A stretch of 64,000 nt of DNA from Gambelia wislizenii (GCA_030847615.1 JAUMIR010000005.1:60787001-60851000); one strand, 5' to 3'; shown: positions 45,908 to 57,024, numbered from the stretch's first letter. Program-made: numbers and translations. Notes: generated from the sequence alone by a model not told the origin.

Positions 45908-45957
45908 CTAAAGATTAGAAGTGGATTTGATGGTTTGATGTTGTTTGTTCTCTCCAT
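44956..45957 (-). CDS. L1 ORF1 protein, N-terminus replaced by flanking DNA
   Basis: RNA-binding, nucleic-acid chaperone protein of L1 that coats the L1 RNA. Open for 333 codons. The RRM begins about residue 41 (NKCIKIRGLSEIQEEDLA) and continues through FRIDSWIARKNKLPRDIVIY. The C-terminal domain follows with QEVKIFKDLPTQVLKKRQEY and ILRERKIGYKW (about 150-185). The last 130 or so residues are a very acidic, Glu/Lys-rich tail ending ELEVSDEDSI, unusual for L1 ORF1. The coiled-coil trimerisation part is lost: L1 sequence starts only at 45907, so residues 1-17 (MERTNNIKPSNPLLIFR) are coded by the host flank and target duplication. It stops 47 bases before the ORF2 Met. Probably not functional without the coiled coil. 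Confidence 0.88.
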   Translation of the reverse strand: MERTNNIKPSNPLLIFRTQLLESKIETEKDYKLLQETNRRNKCIKIRGLSEIQEEDLASRIVPALAEFINWDQDCLDVEIDKLFRIDSWIARKNKLPRDIVIYFTRERVKDIIIRQSIKEALTIEGQEVKIFKDLPTQVLKKRQEYGFLTRILRERKIGYKWHRVEGILVTYKSKVYMINTINKAKNFLSRIQENQLSDRETIQRRNENKVTKKTEKLGEEQLNLVEDKERNEGEKTRKHTQKETVSKKAKVKENKEEEIGLEQEGNQEIIEREVIRGEEGEEETEIEREGTGGEIGEEEIETEDEGEVEGEIEDLEKEKGTGELEVSDEDSI

Positions 45958-46637
45958 CTCTTTTTCTTAGTAGCATTCTTTCTGCCTGAATAAATAGCCT
46001 TCGGGGTGGATTTGGAGCAAGCCACACATTACTTTAAAGCAGGAACATGGAACCTGTGGTTTTCCAAATGATGGGCTACAATCCTCGTGTTGGCCATGTT
46101 GGAGAAAGCTAATGGGACCTGAATATCTGGGTACGTTCATATCAAATATAAGCAAATGAACTGTCATCTGCACCAGTTAAATTCAATGGTATAGCTGTTC
46201 CCATAAATCTGGTAACACTGTGGATCAAAGAAAATACTGACAGGGTATGGATCTTTTCTTCTTTTTCTTTTTTGGCAATGGCAACTGTGAGCATAGGATT
46301 GGGAGCATTGCAGGGGGAAGAAAGGGTTTTAACAGCTCTTCCCCCATGCTAGGGACCCAATCCAGATTGGATCACCTGTGTTTACTTTGAAGTGGTAGCT
46401 ATGGCCTTCCAAAGGTTGTTGGAGTGTCTTGTTCATATATACATATAGAAAAGCTTTGCTCGTCAAAGTCTGAGTGTCTCTCAAAGGTCAACCATGTTTT
46501 CCCTTGTTGAATTAGAGTTGACACTTCTTCTTTCTGACAGGCTCCATACTTTAACAGATGCATTCCAGGCAACTACAACAGATCCAATATGGTCCTCTCC
46601 ATGTTAGAAATAACTACTGTATACCTGTTGAATGTAA
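45929..46637. other. Unassigned; weak MITE halves at 46040
   Basis: AACATGGAACCTGTGGTTTT and GGGACCTGAATATCTGGG are weak inverted halves. Nothing else. Confidence 0.4.
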
Positions 46638-47534
46638 TGTTACCCTAAATACTCAGGGGTCTTAAGGACCCTCCAAATATCAATATTAATTTGGGCAATT
46701 AATATACTCAGCTTGGTTATGTGAGAGGGGGGGTAACAGATTGCAGGATCTTTTAACCTATGTATACTGGTAAACAGGAGGGGACATTAAGCTAGATAGT
46801 ACAATAATTGCTCTTTATTTGAGAAAACAATAACAACAATGTACACACACTCAGGCTTCAAGCATTCATGCAAGATTAGTGAATAAATAAGAAGTATTGG
46901 GACAGAGGAATAGAGGAGGGAGGTTGTTTTCGGATGATACCGTATTGATCTGAGGAGATGAGATTGTAGAAGAAACCAGCAGCATGGAGGTCCCAAAGCC
47001 AGAATGGCTACACAGTCTGATGTGGAGTTGAGAGGAAGATGAACTGTGTGAACCTAAGTGGGATTTTGGAGGGATTTATATAGTCAATTGTTTCCTTCAG
47101 GGGATGGGATATAGAGTGAAAGACAATGCAATTCGGAGGTTCCCAAGGTGAGACAATTGATACCCTGGATATGCTAATGACACTTAATGTGTGGATACTT
47201 TGTAATTGAATAGAGGAAGCAACCTTCTTTGTTTGGGGGAAGGTATGGGGCATGAGGGTTCTTTACAAATTTGAGTATCTCAGCTTAGGCTGATAGGATT
47301 AGCCATGTGTTCTGGCACATAGTTGCTTTGCAAATTATTCTTCTTTGGAATTTGGGCTGCCCCCCCCTCAAGTGCATACCTCACTGAATCTCAATGCTAA
47401 TCTTTGGGATTCCTGGTTTTGGAGTTTCCCAGTTTTAATGGCCACACTGCATGGAAGGCCACATTTGGCCAAATTATTAAATATTGCCAATTATTATTAC
47501 AGTTATGGAGCAGGGGGTGTCAGGGTAGGTAACA
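46638..47534. mobile_element. Solo LTR B
   Basis: 897 bp. Starts TGTTACCCTAAATACTCAGG and ends CAGGGTAGGTAACA. Flanked by GTAA on both sides (46634-46637 and 47535-47538), a 4-bp duplication. Same family as LTR A. No primer-binding site, polypurine tract, gag or pol adjoins it, so it is a solo LTR left by recombination between the two LTRs of a former retroelement (Gypsy- or retrovirus-like; class not settled). ORFs inside are short and meaningless. Confidence 0.8.
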
Positions 47535-47538
47535 GTAA

Positions 47539-47967
47539 CAGGTGCAAATTAAAGTTCATTTGTTATGAATTTACCCAAATTTGCAGGTATCTTCATAAAC
47601 AGGGTGGAAAGAACTTGAGGTTTAAAAAGTAGAAGAAAGCAAAACTGACAGATCTATCCATTCTTACCTGCTACAAGTCACTTTCTTAGATCCTAATAGC
47701 ATTATTGTTTTTAAATGCTATAATGAAAGGGGTGAGGAACTGTTGCCTTCCAAAATCCCTTACATTGGACAAAGTTCTTTACTATGCATTGGCTGGGATT
47801 TCTGGGAATTGAAGTCCCAAACATCTGGAGAGTCAAAGAAAAAATGTAATGTAAGGCAGAGCACGGAGTAAAGCAGTTTACAGGCTGTAATCCCATTGGT
47901 GAATTAAGCTGGTGTAATGTAGGGTTACACCAGTATAAATAATTCTTGGACATTGTGTAAGGGAGTA
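47539..47967. other. Unassigned; old MITE at about 47735-47830
   Basis: CTTCCAAAATCCCTTACATT and GGGAATTGAAGTCCCAAACA with ATCTGGAGAG are weak inverted halves. Confidence 0.4.
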
Positions 47968-49357
47968 CAGTTGTCCCTCCACATTCGCGAACTTGACATT
48001 TGCGGTTTCGGTTATTCACGGTTTTGGGAGGGCCCCCCCGGGCCCCCCCAAAACCGCGACACGGGGCCTCCAGAGGCCCCGTGAAAGACCTGGGGAGGGG
48101 TGGGGAGGCCTTCGCGGGACGCCCGGAGGCCCTCCGGAGGCCCCGCGAAGGCCTGGGGAGGGGTGGGGAGGCCTTCGCGGGACCCCCGGAGGCCCTCCGG
48201 AGGCCCCGCGAAGGCCTGGGGAGCGGTGCGAAGGCCTTCGCGGGACCCCCGGAGGCCCCGCGAAGGCCTGGGGAGGGGTGGGGAGGCCTTCGCGGGACCC
48301 CCGGAGGGCCTCCGGGGGTCCCGCGAAGGCCTCCCCACCCCTCCCCAGGCCTTCGCGGGGCCTCCGGAGGGCCTCCGGGCGTCCCGCGAAGGCCTCCCCA
48401 CCCCTCCCCAGGCCTTCGCGGGGCCTCCGGAGGGCCTCCGGGCGTCCCGCGAAGGCCTCCCCACCCCTCCCCAGGTCTTTCACGGGGCCTCTGGGGGTCC
48501 CGCGAAGGCCTCCCCACCCCTCCCCAGGTCTTTCACGGGGCCCTCCGGAGGCCCCGCGAAGGCCTGGGGAGGGGTGGGGAGGCCTTCGCGGGACCCCCGG
48601 AGGCCCTCCGGAGGCCCCGCGAAGGCCTGGGGAGAGGTGGGGAGGCCTTCGCAGGACCCCCGGAGGCCCTCCGGAGGCCCCGCGAAGGCCTGGGGAGGGG
48701 TGGGAGGCCTTCGCGGGACCCCCGGAGGCCCTCCGGAGGCCCCGCGAAGGCCTGGGGAGCGGTGCGAAGGCCTTCGCGGGACCCCCGGAGGCCCTCCAGA
48801 GGCCCCGCGAAGGCCTGGGGAGGGGTGGGGAGGCCTTCGCGGGACCCCCGGAGGCCCTCCGGAGGCCCCACGAAGGCCTGGGGAGGGGTGGGGAGGCCTT
48901 CGCGGGACCCCCGGAGGCCCTCCGGAGGCCCCGCGAAGGCCTGGGGAGGGAGGGAGGGAGGGAGGGCCGGGGAGACCTCCGCGGGGCCTAGGAAGGCCCC
49001 GCGAAGGCCTGGGCAGGGAGGGAGGGAGGGCCGGGGAGACCTCCGCGGGGCCTAGGAAGGCCCCGCGAAGGCCTGGGCAGGGAGGGAGGGAGGGCCAGGG
49101 AGGCCTCCGTGGAGCCTAGGAAGGCCCCGCGAAGGCCTGGGCAGGGAGGGAGGGAGGGCCGGGAAGGCCTCCGCGAGGCCTAGGAAGGCCCCGCGAAGGC
49201 CTGGGCAGGGAGGGAGGGCCGGGGAGACCTCCGCGGGGCCTAGCAAGGCCCCGCGAAAGCCTGGGGAGGGAGGGGGAGGGGTGTTTGTTATTCGCGGATT
49301 TTTCACATTCGCGGGGGTCCGCGGAACGGAACCCCCGCGAATGTGAAGGGACGACTG
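47968..49357. mobile_element. Tigger-like element enlarged by GC-rich satellite
   Basis: Flanked by TA (47966-47967 and 49358-49359). Left end CAGTTGTCCCTCCACATTCG; right end reverse complement CAGTCGTCCCTTCACATTCG. Sub-terminal words also match (TTATTCACGGTTTT left, TTATTCGCGGATTTTT right). Between the ends lie about 1.2 kb of GC-rich tandem repeats (see separate entry) instead of a transposase. 1390 bp in all, against about 200-300 bp for its relatives here. Confidence 0.85.
48062..49260. repeat. 63/64-bp GC-rich satellite with an inverted block
   Basis: The unit of 63 bp has CCTGGGGAGGGGTGGGGAGG, CCTTCGCGGGACCCCCGGAG and CCCTCCGGAGGCCCCGCGAA. It is direct from 48062 to about 48302, inverted from about 48303 to 48540, then direct again to about 48950. 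The joint at about 48302 reads CCCCCGGAGGGCCTCCGGGG, a palindrome centre with arms of up to about 240 bp. From about 48950 a second unit of about 64 bp (GAGACCTCCGCGGGGCCTAG, then GGGAGGGAGGG) repeats at 48967, 49031, 49095, 49159 and 49219. Because 63 is a multiple of three, all six frames stay open, giving false ORFs of up to 351 codons (21-residue repeats rich in Gly, Pro and Arg). Confidence 0.95.
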
Positions 49358-50655
49358 TATTAAGTACCTCCTTGTGCTACAGTTTTCCTTAGGCTGTGCA
49401 ATGGCAGCCATGAAGTGATAGGCACAACTCTAACTCTTTCCCAACCAAAAATACCTACTGATTGCAGGGAAGGGGGTACCAGGTGAGTTCTACCATGCCA
49501 TCACCCTTCACCAACATTAAATAGGATCTCAGCCAAAATATTAGAAACACCCACTAACACCCCCTGACAGTTGATACAGGTTAACACATCCTTCAGAACA
49601 GCCAGATCAATTAAAATATGCCCATCTGTTTATTGTTACTTAGTAGACAACAATCTGAACTGATGCCAGGTGAGGAACATTAAACATAAAGAACTTGCTT
49701 TTAATTATGTTATTAAAAAGAAACATGGACTTGAACAATGATTTATCCCAAGGGACTTACCATTGTATCTGTTGACTGAGCTTCCAAATGTTTTTTTTTA
49801 AAAGAAACACTTTATTTTGAAATCATTTCATGCTTTTTGTGAACATTTGTGGGTTGTGTGAAGTCACGGGCACCTGAATTATGAATGGGTGCTTTGTTGC
49901 CATTTCAGAACCTGCTTTTAGGTGAGTGTTTTAAAAAGAGAGCTTATTTGTTCCAATCTCCCTTCCCCCACCTCTCTCTTTGTCTTCCTTCAAGATACTC
50001 ATCGCAATTTATCTGTGATTCCCAATCCGAAGCATTTTCTAATCAGGACAATTTGCAAGGCCAGACATGCTTAGCTTCAGTGACAGAACTGCCTTATGCA
50101 CCTTGAGGCTATTCTCTGAGTCTAAGATGCAATCAGTTCCCTGTTTCATCTGTCTTTGCTACCTTGAATGCTATACAATCAATGATTAATGTATGCTATC
50201 TCTGTTCACTTGATTTGTTAAGAATTTGTACAAGAGCTGACAGCTGGCTGATCAGTAGTTTAGTTAAGTTCCCCTACTTTTGGCAATCCCTTTCAGAAAT
50301 CTATGTGACCCTTTGCTAGGCTGCACAAACAAGAGGAAACTTGAAATGGATTCTACCTGTTTGCTAGAGGACTCTTCAAATTCATTTCTACTTCTCGCGA
50401 CAGACTTGTGCTGTAATCCCTTCCTTATAGCATCTGAACCAGCTGAGTGTTTTTGGCCAGAGTGTTTTGGATACTGAAAGCAAAGGATTTAGACTTGACA
50501 TTAATTTATTCTATTGCTTAGCTGTTGGTGAAGATCTATTTTTGGAAGAGTACATACATTTGGGTAAATATGATTCCATAAGTATTCTTAAACAAGATCT
50601 ACAATATCAGCCTCCCTTCCTCAGATCTGCTCTCCTTTCCCCAGTGAAGTGTGGC
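49358..50655. other. No assignable feature
   Basis: AT-rich, with a short T9/A run at 49792. ORFs up to 73 codons without motif. Confidence 0.4.
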
Positions 50656-50689
50656 TTTCTTGCACACACATACATGTGTGTGCAAGAAA
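50656..50689. repeat. Perfect 34-bp hairpin
   Basis: Arms TTTCTTGCACACACAT and ATGTGTGTGCAAGAAA are exact complements around AC. No U-run or terminator context. It directly precedes a SINE. Confidence 0.9.
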
Positions 50690-50697
50690 TGGCCTTC

Positions 50698-50900
50698 AAA
50701 CAATTGTGTAGTCATTAAAGCACTGGACTAAGGGAGATCTGGATTCAAATCTCCACTTGGTCATGAAACTCAAGAAGTGACCTTGAGTCAGTCACTCACT
50801 TTTTTCTCAGCCTTTATTCTCATGAGAATAAAATTGGGGAAGAAGTCCATATATGCTATCTTGAACTCCATGGAAGAAAAAGGGGATTGAAAAAGCAGCA
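50698..50900 (+). mobile_element. tRNA-derived SINE, second type
   Basis: Head TGTGTAGTCATTAAAGCACT, B box TGGATTCAAATCTCC, then TGACCTTGAGTCAGTCACTC and CTCAGCC. Ends near AAAGCAGCAGCAG. The body lacks the CAGAGGAAGGCAA block of the other SINEs, so it is a different family. Confidence 0.7.
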
Positions 50901-51184
50901 GCAGCCAAAAAATAAATCTTTACTTGCTTGTGTGCTTATTTACTTAAGCTCTTATATTCAATGTTGCTTGTGCTATCCCCCTCTCTTAAAGTCAGTTGGT
51001 TGACTTGTGCACATTATTCCAACTTCAATTGGTGGCAAGTATGTCTGGGGGAAAATATGCTTCCACCTTTCCATCAGTGGGGAATACAATGACAGAGTAC
51101 CCCACACAGGTAAGCAATGGAAGGGAGAGTCCTTGCTGCAATCCTTTTACAACTGTTGTCATTGCTCTTTGCTAAATATAAAAA

Positions 51185-51578
51185 CCATATCCTATGAGGA
51201 GCAGCTTAAGAAGCTGGGTATGTTTAGCCTGAAGAAGAGAAGGTTAAGAGGTGACATGATAGCCATGTTTAAATACTTGAAAGGATGTCATTTTGAGGAT
51301 GGAGCAAGCTTGTTTTCTGCTGCTTCAAAGACTAGGACCAGAGCAATGGATTCAAATTACAGGAAAAGAGATTCCACCTAAACATTGGGAAGAACTTCCT
51401 GACAGTAAGAGCTGTTCAGAAGTGGAATACACTGCCTCGTAGTGTGGTGGAGTCTCCTTCTCTGGAGGTTTTTAAACAGAGGCTGGATGGCCATCTTTTC
51501 GGCATGCTTTGATTACGTACTCCTGCATGGCAGGGGGTTGGACTGGATGGCTCCTGTGGTCTCATGATTCTATGAATG
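51185..51578 (+). mobile_element. CR1 LINE, 3' end
   Basis: Reads ISYEEQLKKLGMFSLKKRRL, RGDMIAMFKYLKGCHFEDGA and LFSAASKTRTRAM, the C-terminus of the CR1 reverse transcriptase, with the frame open to 51381. Then follow the AGTGGAATACACTGCCTCG and GGTTGGACTGGATGGCTCC words and the end CATGATTCTATGAATG. Clearly the same family as 10830-11367. 5' truncated; no active domain left. Confidence 0.85.
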
Positions 51579-53284
51579 CTAGGTCTTGCCTAGACTGTAT
51601 TGCTCTAGGACTTCCCTCCAAACAGCAGGTAGCATGAACACAGCTTGATTCAGAAATATATTTGGCATACAAATTTGTCAAGATGGATTACATAACATGA
51701 ACATTATCTACACTGTGGCCTTTACCTAATACTGTGTGTTAGCCTAATATGTATGAATGCAAACTATAGAAACAAGAGTTCATTTTACAAACTCAAGACA
51801 GGGTCCCATTCAAGCTAAAGCTCATGGGAGTAAGCTGCATGGATTCCCTTCTGCTTTATTTCAAGAGCTTGTCACATTTTCATATTTGGTGACCCTCAGC
51901 CTATAAAGCATGCATTTTATGTCAGCATGAGAGGTATTTAGGAAGGCCATCCAGACAGAGAGGGGGAAAATTCCACAGGAAGTGATAGATTCAGCATACA
52001 GCACAAGCTCCTGATGACACTACTGAAATTCCAGCTGATGGAAGGCCAACAGTATACTCTGGCCCCAAAATGCTTTGTGATTAGATACAAAACAGTCTGG
52101 AACCTGAAATGACCTTGCCTTGACAATCCAGCGTGTTAGATTTCCAAATATTCCATCTGGGTTGCCAGTCTCTTAATTCAGTGTCAGATGTGCCAGTACA
52201 AATAGAATAATCACATATTGGTTTTGGAAATTCTGCATAGAAAACTGATTTGCCAGGGCAGAGGTGAATACAGTGAGATAAATCTCACTATTGAAAGCCA
52301 GAAGCTGGAGAACGAATGGCTAGGTTATCCAATCCAGGCTAAATGTTGACATGTGATATATATGCCAATGGAAAGAGGGAACATTCAAACGTCAGGCCAA
52401 GGTTGAAACAGTCTGTAAACTGTAACACTTGTCTGTTGAGAATGGGCACAAGAGAGAAGTGCAAGTAAGGAATGTAAGGAAGGAAAGTAAGGAAGTCATA
52501 CTGACTTCATTTCTAAAGCAAAAGCAGACTTGCCACATGCTTTCAACATTCACATGTACCAAGTCCATAATCTCTCTCCTGATTTGGCAGGGACAGTCCC
52601 AGTGAATCCTCTGATGTCCCACTTTTTTTAGTTGCTTTTAAAATGTCCCAGTTTCTCTCTTCTCCTCTCACTTTTCCCCTTTGTCCTCAGATTACTTCAA
52701 CTGCTGCAAACTGAGTTTGAAGTGCAAAAGTAGTTTGCAGCCAGTTAACTCAGCAGTGGGGAGGGGGGAGGAGAGAGTGGAATCTTGCCCTTCCCAGTAA
52801 GCTCAGGCAAAAACAAGCTGCTGCCGCTTCTCCTAGTTTGTGTATTTTTCCTCATTAATAACTTTTGCTATCTTGACCACACTCTGATGTTGCTTACACA
52901 CACCTGTCCCAGTTTTCATCTATGAAATGGAGGGCATGAAAGTCCCCCTATTTGGTAACTCCAAGTACTATTGTATAACCCTGCTCCCTTCTTCCCCGTC
53001 CCACTTTCTTTGTTCCCGAGGAACGGACCCACAGTGAGCAATGCTAAATTGGGGCAATCTGGGTGTACAGTAATTAGGATAGCAGGCAGAGATACAGGAA
53101 AAGTAGATAAGGTGTGATATAGCAAATACAATATGAAATAAACTCTGCATCCACCACCAGGAAATAAATATGTGTACAGACAGGACAAGGGGAACCTGAC
53201 AAAGTTAGCAATCAGTCTGTCCCTGCTCTGGAAAGGGAAGTCAAAGGGACATTTGTTGTTGCCAGACCTCCATGCTTCCTGAGC
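51579..53284. other. Unassigned; no repeat ends seen
   Basis: The purine/GGAA-rich tract AAGTAAGGAATGTAAGGAAG (about 52463) is a small simple repeat. ORFs up to 90 codons without motif. Confidence 0.4.
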
Positions 53285-53395
53285 TTGAAAAGTTACTGTT
53301 CTGGATTACAGCTCAATGAATCCTACAGCCAGTATGGATTAGAAATGCTGTGTGTTGCAGTTGAAAACATCTGGAGAGCACCAGAATAGGAAAAG
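53285..53395. mobile_element. Degraded palindromic MITE
   Basis: GCTTGAAAAGTTACTGTTCT and GATTACAGCTC, then GTTGCAGTTGAAAACATC and TGGAGAGCACC as the other half. Confidence 0.45.
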
Positions 53396-53455
53396 CTGGT
53401 TTACCATTGTGCACATATCCAAGTCTGTATGCTCTCCTCTCCTCTACCACAGAAA

Positions 53456-53506
53456 CTCTCTCTCTCACACACACACATACATGCACACCTGCCTACCTAC
53501 CTTTCA
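53456..53506. repeat. CT/CA simple repeat
   Basis: CTCTCTCTCACACACACACA then CCTACCTACC. Confidence 0.85.
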
Positions 53507-53973
53507 AAGCCTTCTCCTCTCTGCTAAGTTGAGGAGTTGGAACCCTTTTTGAAAATGTGGGTCTGTGCAGTCGGAGTGTTCTTTTCTCCCTGCTTGGACA
53601 AGGAGGGTGCTATTCCACTTGACCCAGTATGGAATGCCACTGATCTCATTGGAAAGTTCTATTGAAGGGGCTTCCAAATATTTTTGAAGGGATGGAACCC
53701 ACCTGAGATGCCATAGACTGCTCTACTATATTGCATCAACAACATTTAGAAGGGACACACAATGTTAAAAGGCATCCTGTGAAACCTCTCAGAGACTGAT
53801 TCCTTACTTAAGATTCTAATCTACTTCACTAGAAATTCTGATGAAATCCTAGGGATTTTTAAAGAAATTAGTTTTATAAATAAGATTCTAGTCTTCTAAA
53901 CATATAGCTCTATATCAGTCTCCCTACATGGTGTTCAAAATAATGCTGGGAGGATGGAAGTAGGGTAAATATA

Positions 53974-54200
53974 CAGTGGGCCCTTGGTATCCATGGGGTT
54001 TAGGTTCCAGGACTCCCCCTGCCCCGTGGATACAAAAATCCATGGATGCTCAAATCCCATCATATACAATGGCATAGTAAATGGTGTCTCTCATATAAAA
54101 TGGCAAAATCAAGGTTAGGAATTAATTTTTGGGGAATATTTTCAAACCATAGTTGGTTAAATCCATGGATGCAGAATCTATAGATATGGAGGGCAAACTG
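53974..54200. mobile_element. Tigger-like MITE, complete
   Basis: 227 bp between TA pairs. Left end CAGTGGGCCCTTGGTATCCA; right end reverse complement CAGTTTGCCCTCCATATCTA. The interior has ATCCATGGATGCTCAAATCC and AAATGGCAAAATCAAGG. Confidence 0.85.
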
Positions 54201-55267
54201 TACTTCCTTGTACAAATTTATCACTTCAGATTTTAAACTATAAATGTGGGAACTATAGATGTGGAGCATAAAAGGGAATATGTCCCTTTTTGGCATAGTG
54301 TTGCATTTCTGCATGCAGTCACATGCCTCATCATGGCATGGCAGTAACCCTGAGCTCTTGATGGCTGTGTCAAAGAAGCGCAAACTTTGGTAGGTTCTGC
54401 CAAACTAGTAAGGCTTCGAATACTGTCTCAGCAGCCAAGTGCATGTCTTCTGAGTACCAGCCTGCCTAATTATAGAGACGCACATCACAGAAAGTTGACC
54501 ACCAAGTGGGTTGTTCCCTAGGGCCTGTTGACCCATGCAAATATCCCCACATCTGCTGTGATGTGACATGACCTGTCCCCTGAATGTGAGGCTATCCAGC
54601 CACATGTGACATGGCCCAGATTCCTAGCATTTTGGGGCCTCTTACCAGGATGTGCATTATGTGAGATTCCAGGTTTTCGGTGGAGTTTCATCCACCAACC
54701 CTGCTGCCAATTTTAAGGGTCTGAAGGCAGTTCCTTGCCAAAGGGAGAGGTTTTCTCCCTTCCCCCGGCTAGGCAGCCCTGCCTCCACCCACTTTCTCAC
54801 TAGCATCAGTCACATGGCCAAGACTCCACAGGGACATTGACGACACATCCATGCGGAGTATAATAATGTGCAGGGCTTCAGGGGAAATGTGGGGGCATGT
54901 GGGCAAAACTCCATTAGGAGTTTTTGCCCTATATGTACACAAGCCCCTACAGTCACAGGGATCTCAGGGTGGCATAAAGTGAAGTAGTCCATTTTATCTT
55001 CACATGAGTGTGAGTTTAAGGACCTATCCAGAAGATCCTTGGTAGAGAAGCCAGATCCTTCCCATGGCATCTTTCTTGCAGCAGATGAAGATTCTCTTAT
55101 TCCAATAGGCCTTGGTGAAGTGACAGTTTAAGGGGAGCTTTATTATAATAGTCATGCTGTACCTTTCTTATGTCTTGTGTTTCAACTTATATATTTTAAT
55201 TGATTTTAAGCTATTGATAATTTATATGTATTTGTATTATTTTTAATTTTTTTTTTTTTTTTGTATA
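54201..55267. other. Unassigned; T18 tract near 55245
   Basis: Nothing recognised apart from the T tract just before the next MITE. ORFs up to 107 codons without motif. Confidence 0.4.
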
Positions 55268-55551
55268 CAGTAGGCCCGCATATAGCACGAGGGATCCATT
55301 TCGGGACCCTTTGCATAGAACAATTTTCATGTATAATCTGGAACCCTATTTTTCTTACCCAAAATGAATGGTCAAGTGTTCTCTCTAGGCCTTTTTAGGT
55401 CCTCCAGTGTGACTCTATGGTCAGCGTCTGGTGGATGTATACCATAGAATCATGCCTGAAGAACTAGAAAATGCCTAGGGAGAACATATTTTTTTGGTGG
55501 TGTATAACTGGACCCGCATAATATGGGCTTGTGTAATACACAGGCCTGCTG
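55268..55551. mobile_element. Tigger-like MITE, complete
   Basis: 284 bp between TA pairs (55266-55267 and 55552-55553). Left end CAGTAGGCCCGCATATAGCA; right end reverse complement CAGCAGGCCTGTGTATTACA. The interior TTCTCTCTAGGCCTTTTTAG and CCTAGGGAGAAC form a second mirror pair. Confidence 0.85.
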
Positions 55552-57014
55552 TATTTTTATTGATTAGTGCTTTTACCTGTGTCAGTTTCATTTTGTAAAC
55601 TACCTTGTGTCCAAGAGCTGGGAAAAAGGCAGGGGAGAGAGAGGGAGAAAGAGTCAACAGTCTAAATAGCAGCAGGATTAAACAGGGGCATATCTGAGAC
55701 TGGTGGGAAACACAGAGACCTGGAAACTGGCTAGGGCAACCAAAGCCTGAGAAACTCAGGGTTCTCTTTGGGATATAAGGGAAACAGTTCAATCAATGCA
55801 TACATGTATATATACTGGGTCATTTTAGAATGTGGCGACAACTAGGAAATGGCAGACAAATACTCCTTGTTCAAAGAAGATCACCAATCCATATCACAAG
55901 GTGTTTCTAGAATGTTGTCATAGAACAGTCATCACTGATTCCCAAGATGTGTTTTAAATGTACCCTATAAGGTTTGCTCCACAAAATATCTATGGCATGT
56001 AAAAACTTCTTTGCACCTGTTCAAATATTTGTTTTGTTCCATTGATTCCTTTTGAATGGCTCAGCCGTGCATGAGGATCCAATTCCACACATGAACTGGT
56101 AGGTGCAGGTGCGGGGCTGTGCTGCAAATGTTGTGGTCCAAATGCTACCAAGTTTGCCTAGATCCATTGTGGTAGAAAGGGAAGAGTCAGCTCTGATTAG
56201 TACCATCGCTTTTTTCAGTGCTAACAATTGAAGAGGTAAGGGTAACATGCAGACAGATAAGGACAGAGCTTGGAAAAGTTACTTTTTGGGTTGCAGCTCC
56301 CACAATATTTCCAAGATCTGGAGAAGTACATTATCAGCGGCATCCCTATCCTTATTCCAAATCTCTCGTGAGAAGCAGAATTCATACAACGGAATGGATA
56401 TTTGAGATGTGAGGGTAATACTGGCAGTTGAGGAAATGCTTCTTGTGTGCCCCAGTGTAACACAAATTAGTTAGTGAGCAGAAGGCAAGATCAAAATTCA
56501 AATGGAAGAAGTATTTTTCCCCAGAAGAACTTAGCAATACTGAAGAAATGAAAATTGACATCAAAACTGGAAGCAGAAGGAGAGGAAAAGAAGGCACTGA
56601 CAGAAACACAAAACTCCCTTGCCTTAAGGAAATGCCAGGTAATGCCATATGACAACACAGCCTTTAATTTGAATGGCTTGACACCATCAGCACCCTGTCC
56701 AAGTTCCTGTTTGTTACTTAGGATGATATATTCAAGTGTAAGGGTGTTTTTGTTATTGTTTTGTCGAACTTCAGTTTCTGCACATGATGCACACCGTACT
56801 GATTAAATTTTGAAAGGCATGTGTTGTGTTAGTTGTACCAATACATTAGTACATTTAATATCTTGCCTCAATATTGCATGAGAATGGAATAAACATGTCT
56901 GACCCCCATCACTGTAGAGTCTAACAGCCTAATCCTATGCATTTTTACTGGAATTAAGCTCCACTGTGTTCAAACAGTTGGACTCTGACATTTCTACTAT
57001 TGTAGGTCACTAGT
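55552..57014. other. Mostly unassigned; MITE half and SINE words
   Basis: 56262-56330 has GAGCTTGGAAAAGTTACTTT and TTGCAGCTCCCACAATATTT, one half of the MITE at 5660. 56930-56995 has CCTAATCCTATGCATTTTTA and AAGCTCCACTGTGTTCAA, words of an old dispersed SINE-like repeat also hinted at 4268. The rest shows nothing. Confidence 0.5.
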
Positions 57015-57024
57015 GTTGAATGGC

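Noticed and set aside
38193..46637. Internal region of a provirus between LTR A and LTR B
   Set aside because: LTR B has GTAA on both its sides; the interval has no gag, pol, primer-binding site or polypurine tract and is mostly an L1 insertion.
47993..49119. ORFs of 332-351 codons, plus others on the minus strand, rich in Gly, Pro and Arg
   Set aside because: Open in all frames because the 63-bp satellite unit is a multiple of three and lacks stop triplets; no start context, no domain, same reading on both strands.
47968..49357. CRISPR-like array
   Set aside because: Repeats are directly abutting with no unique spacers, and the genome is vertebrate.
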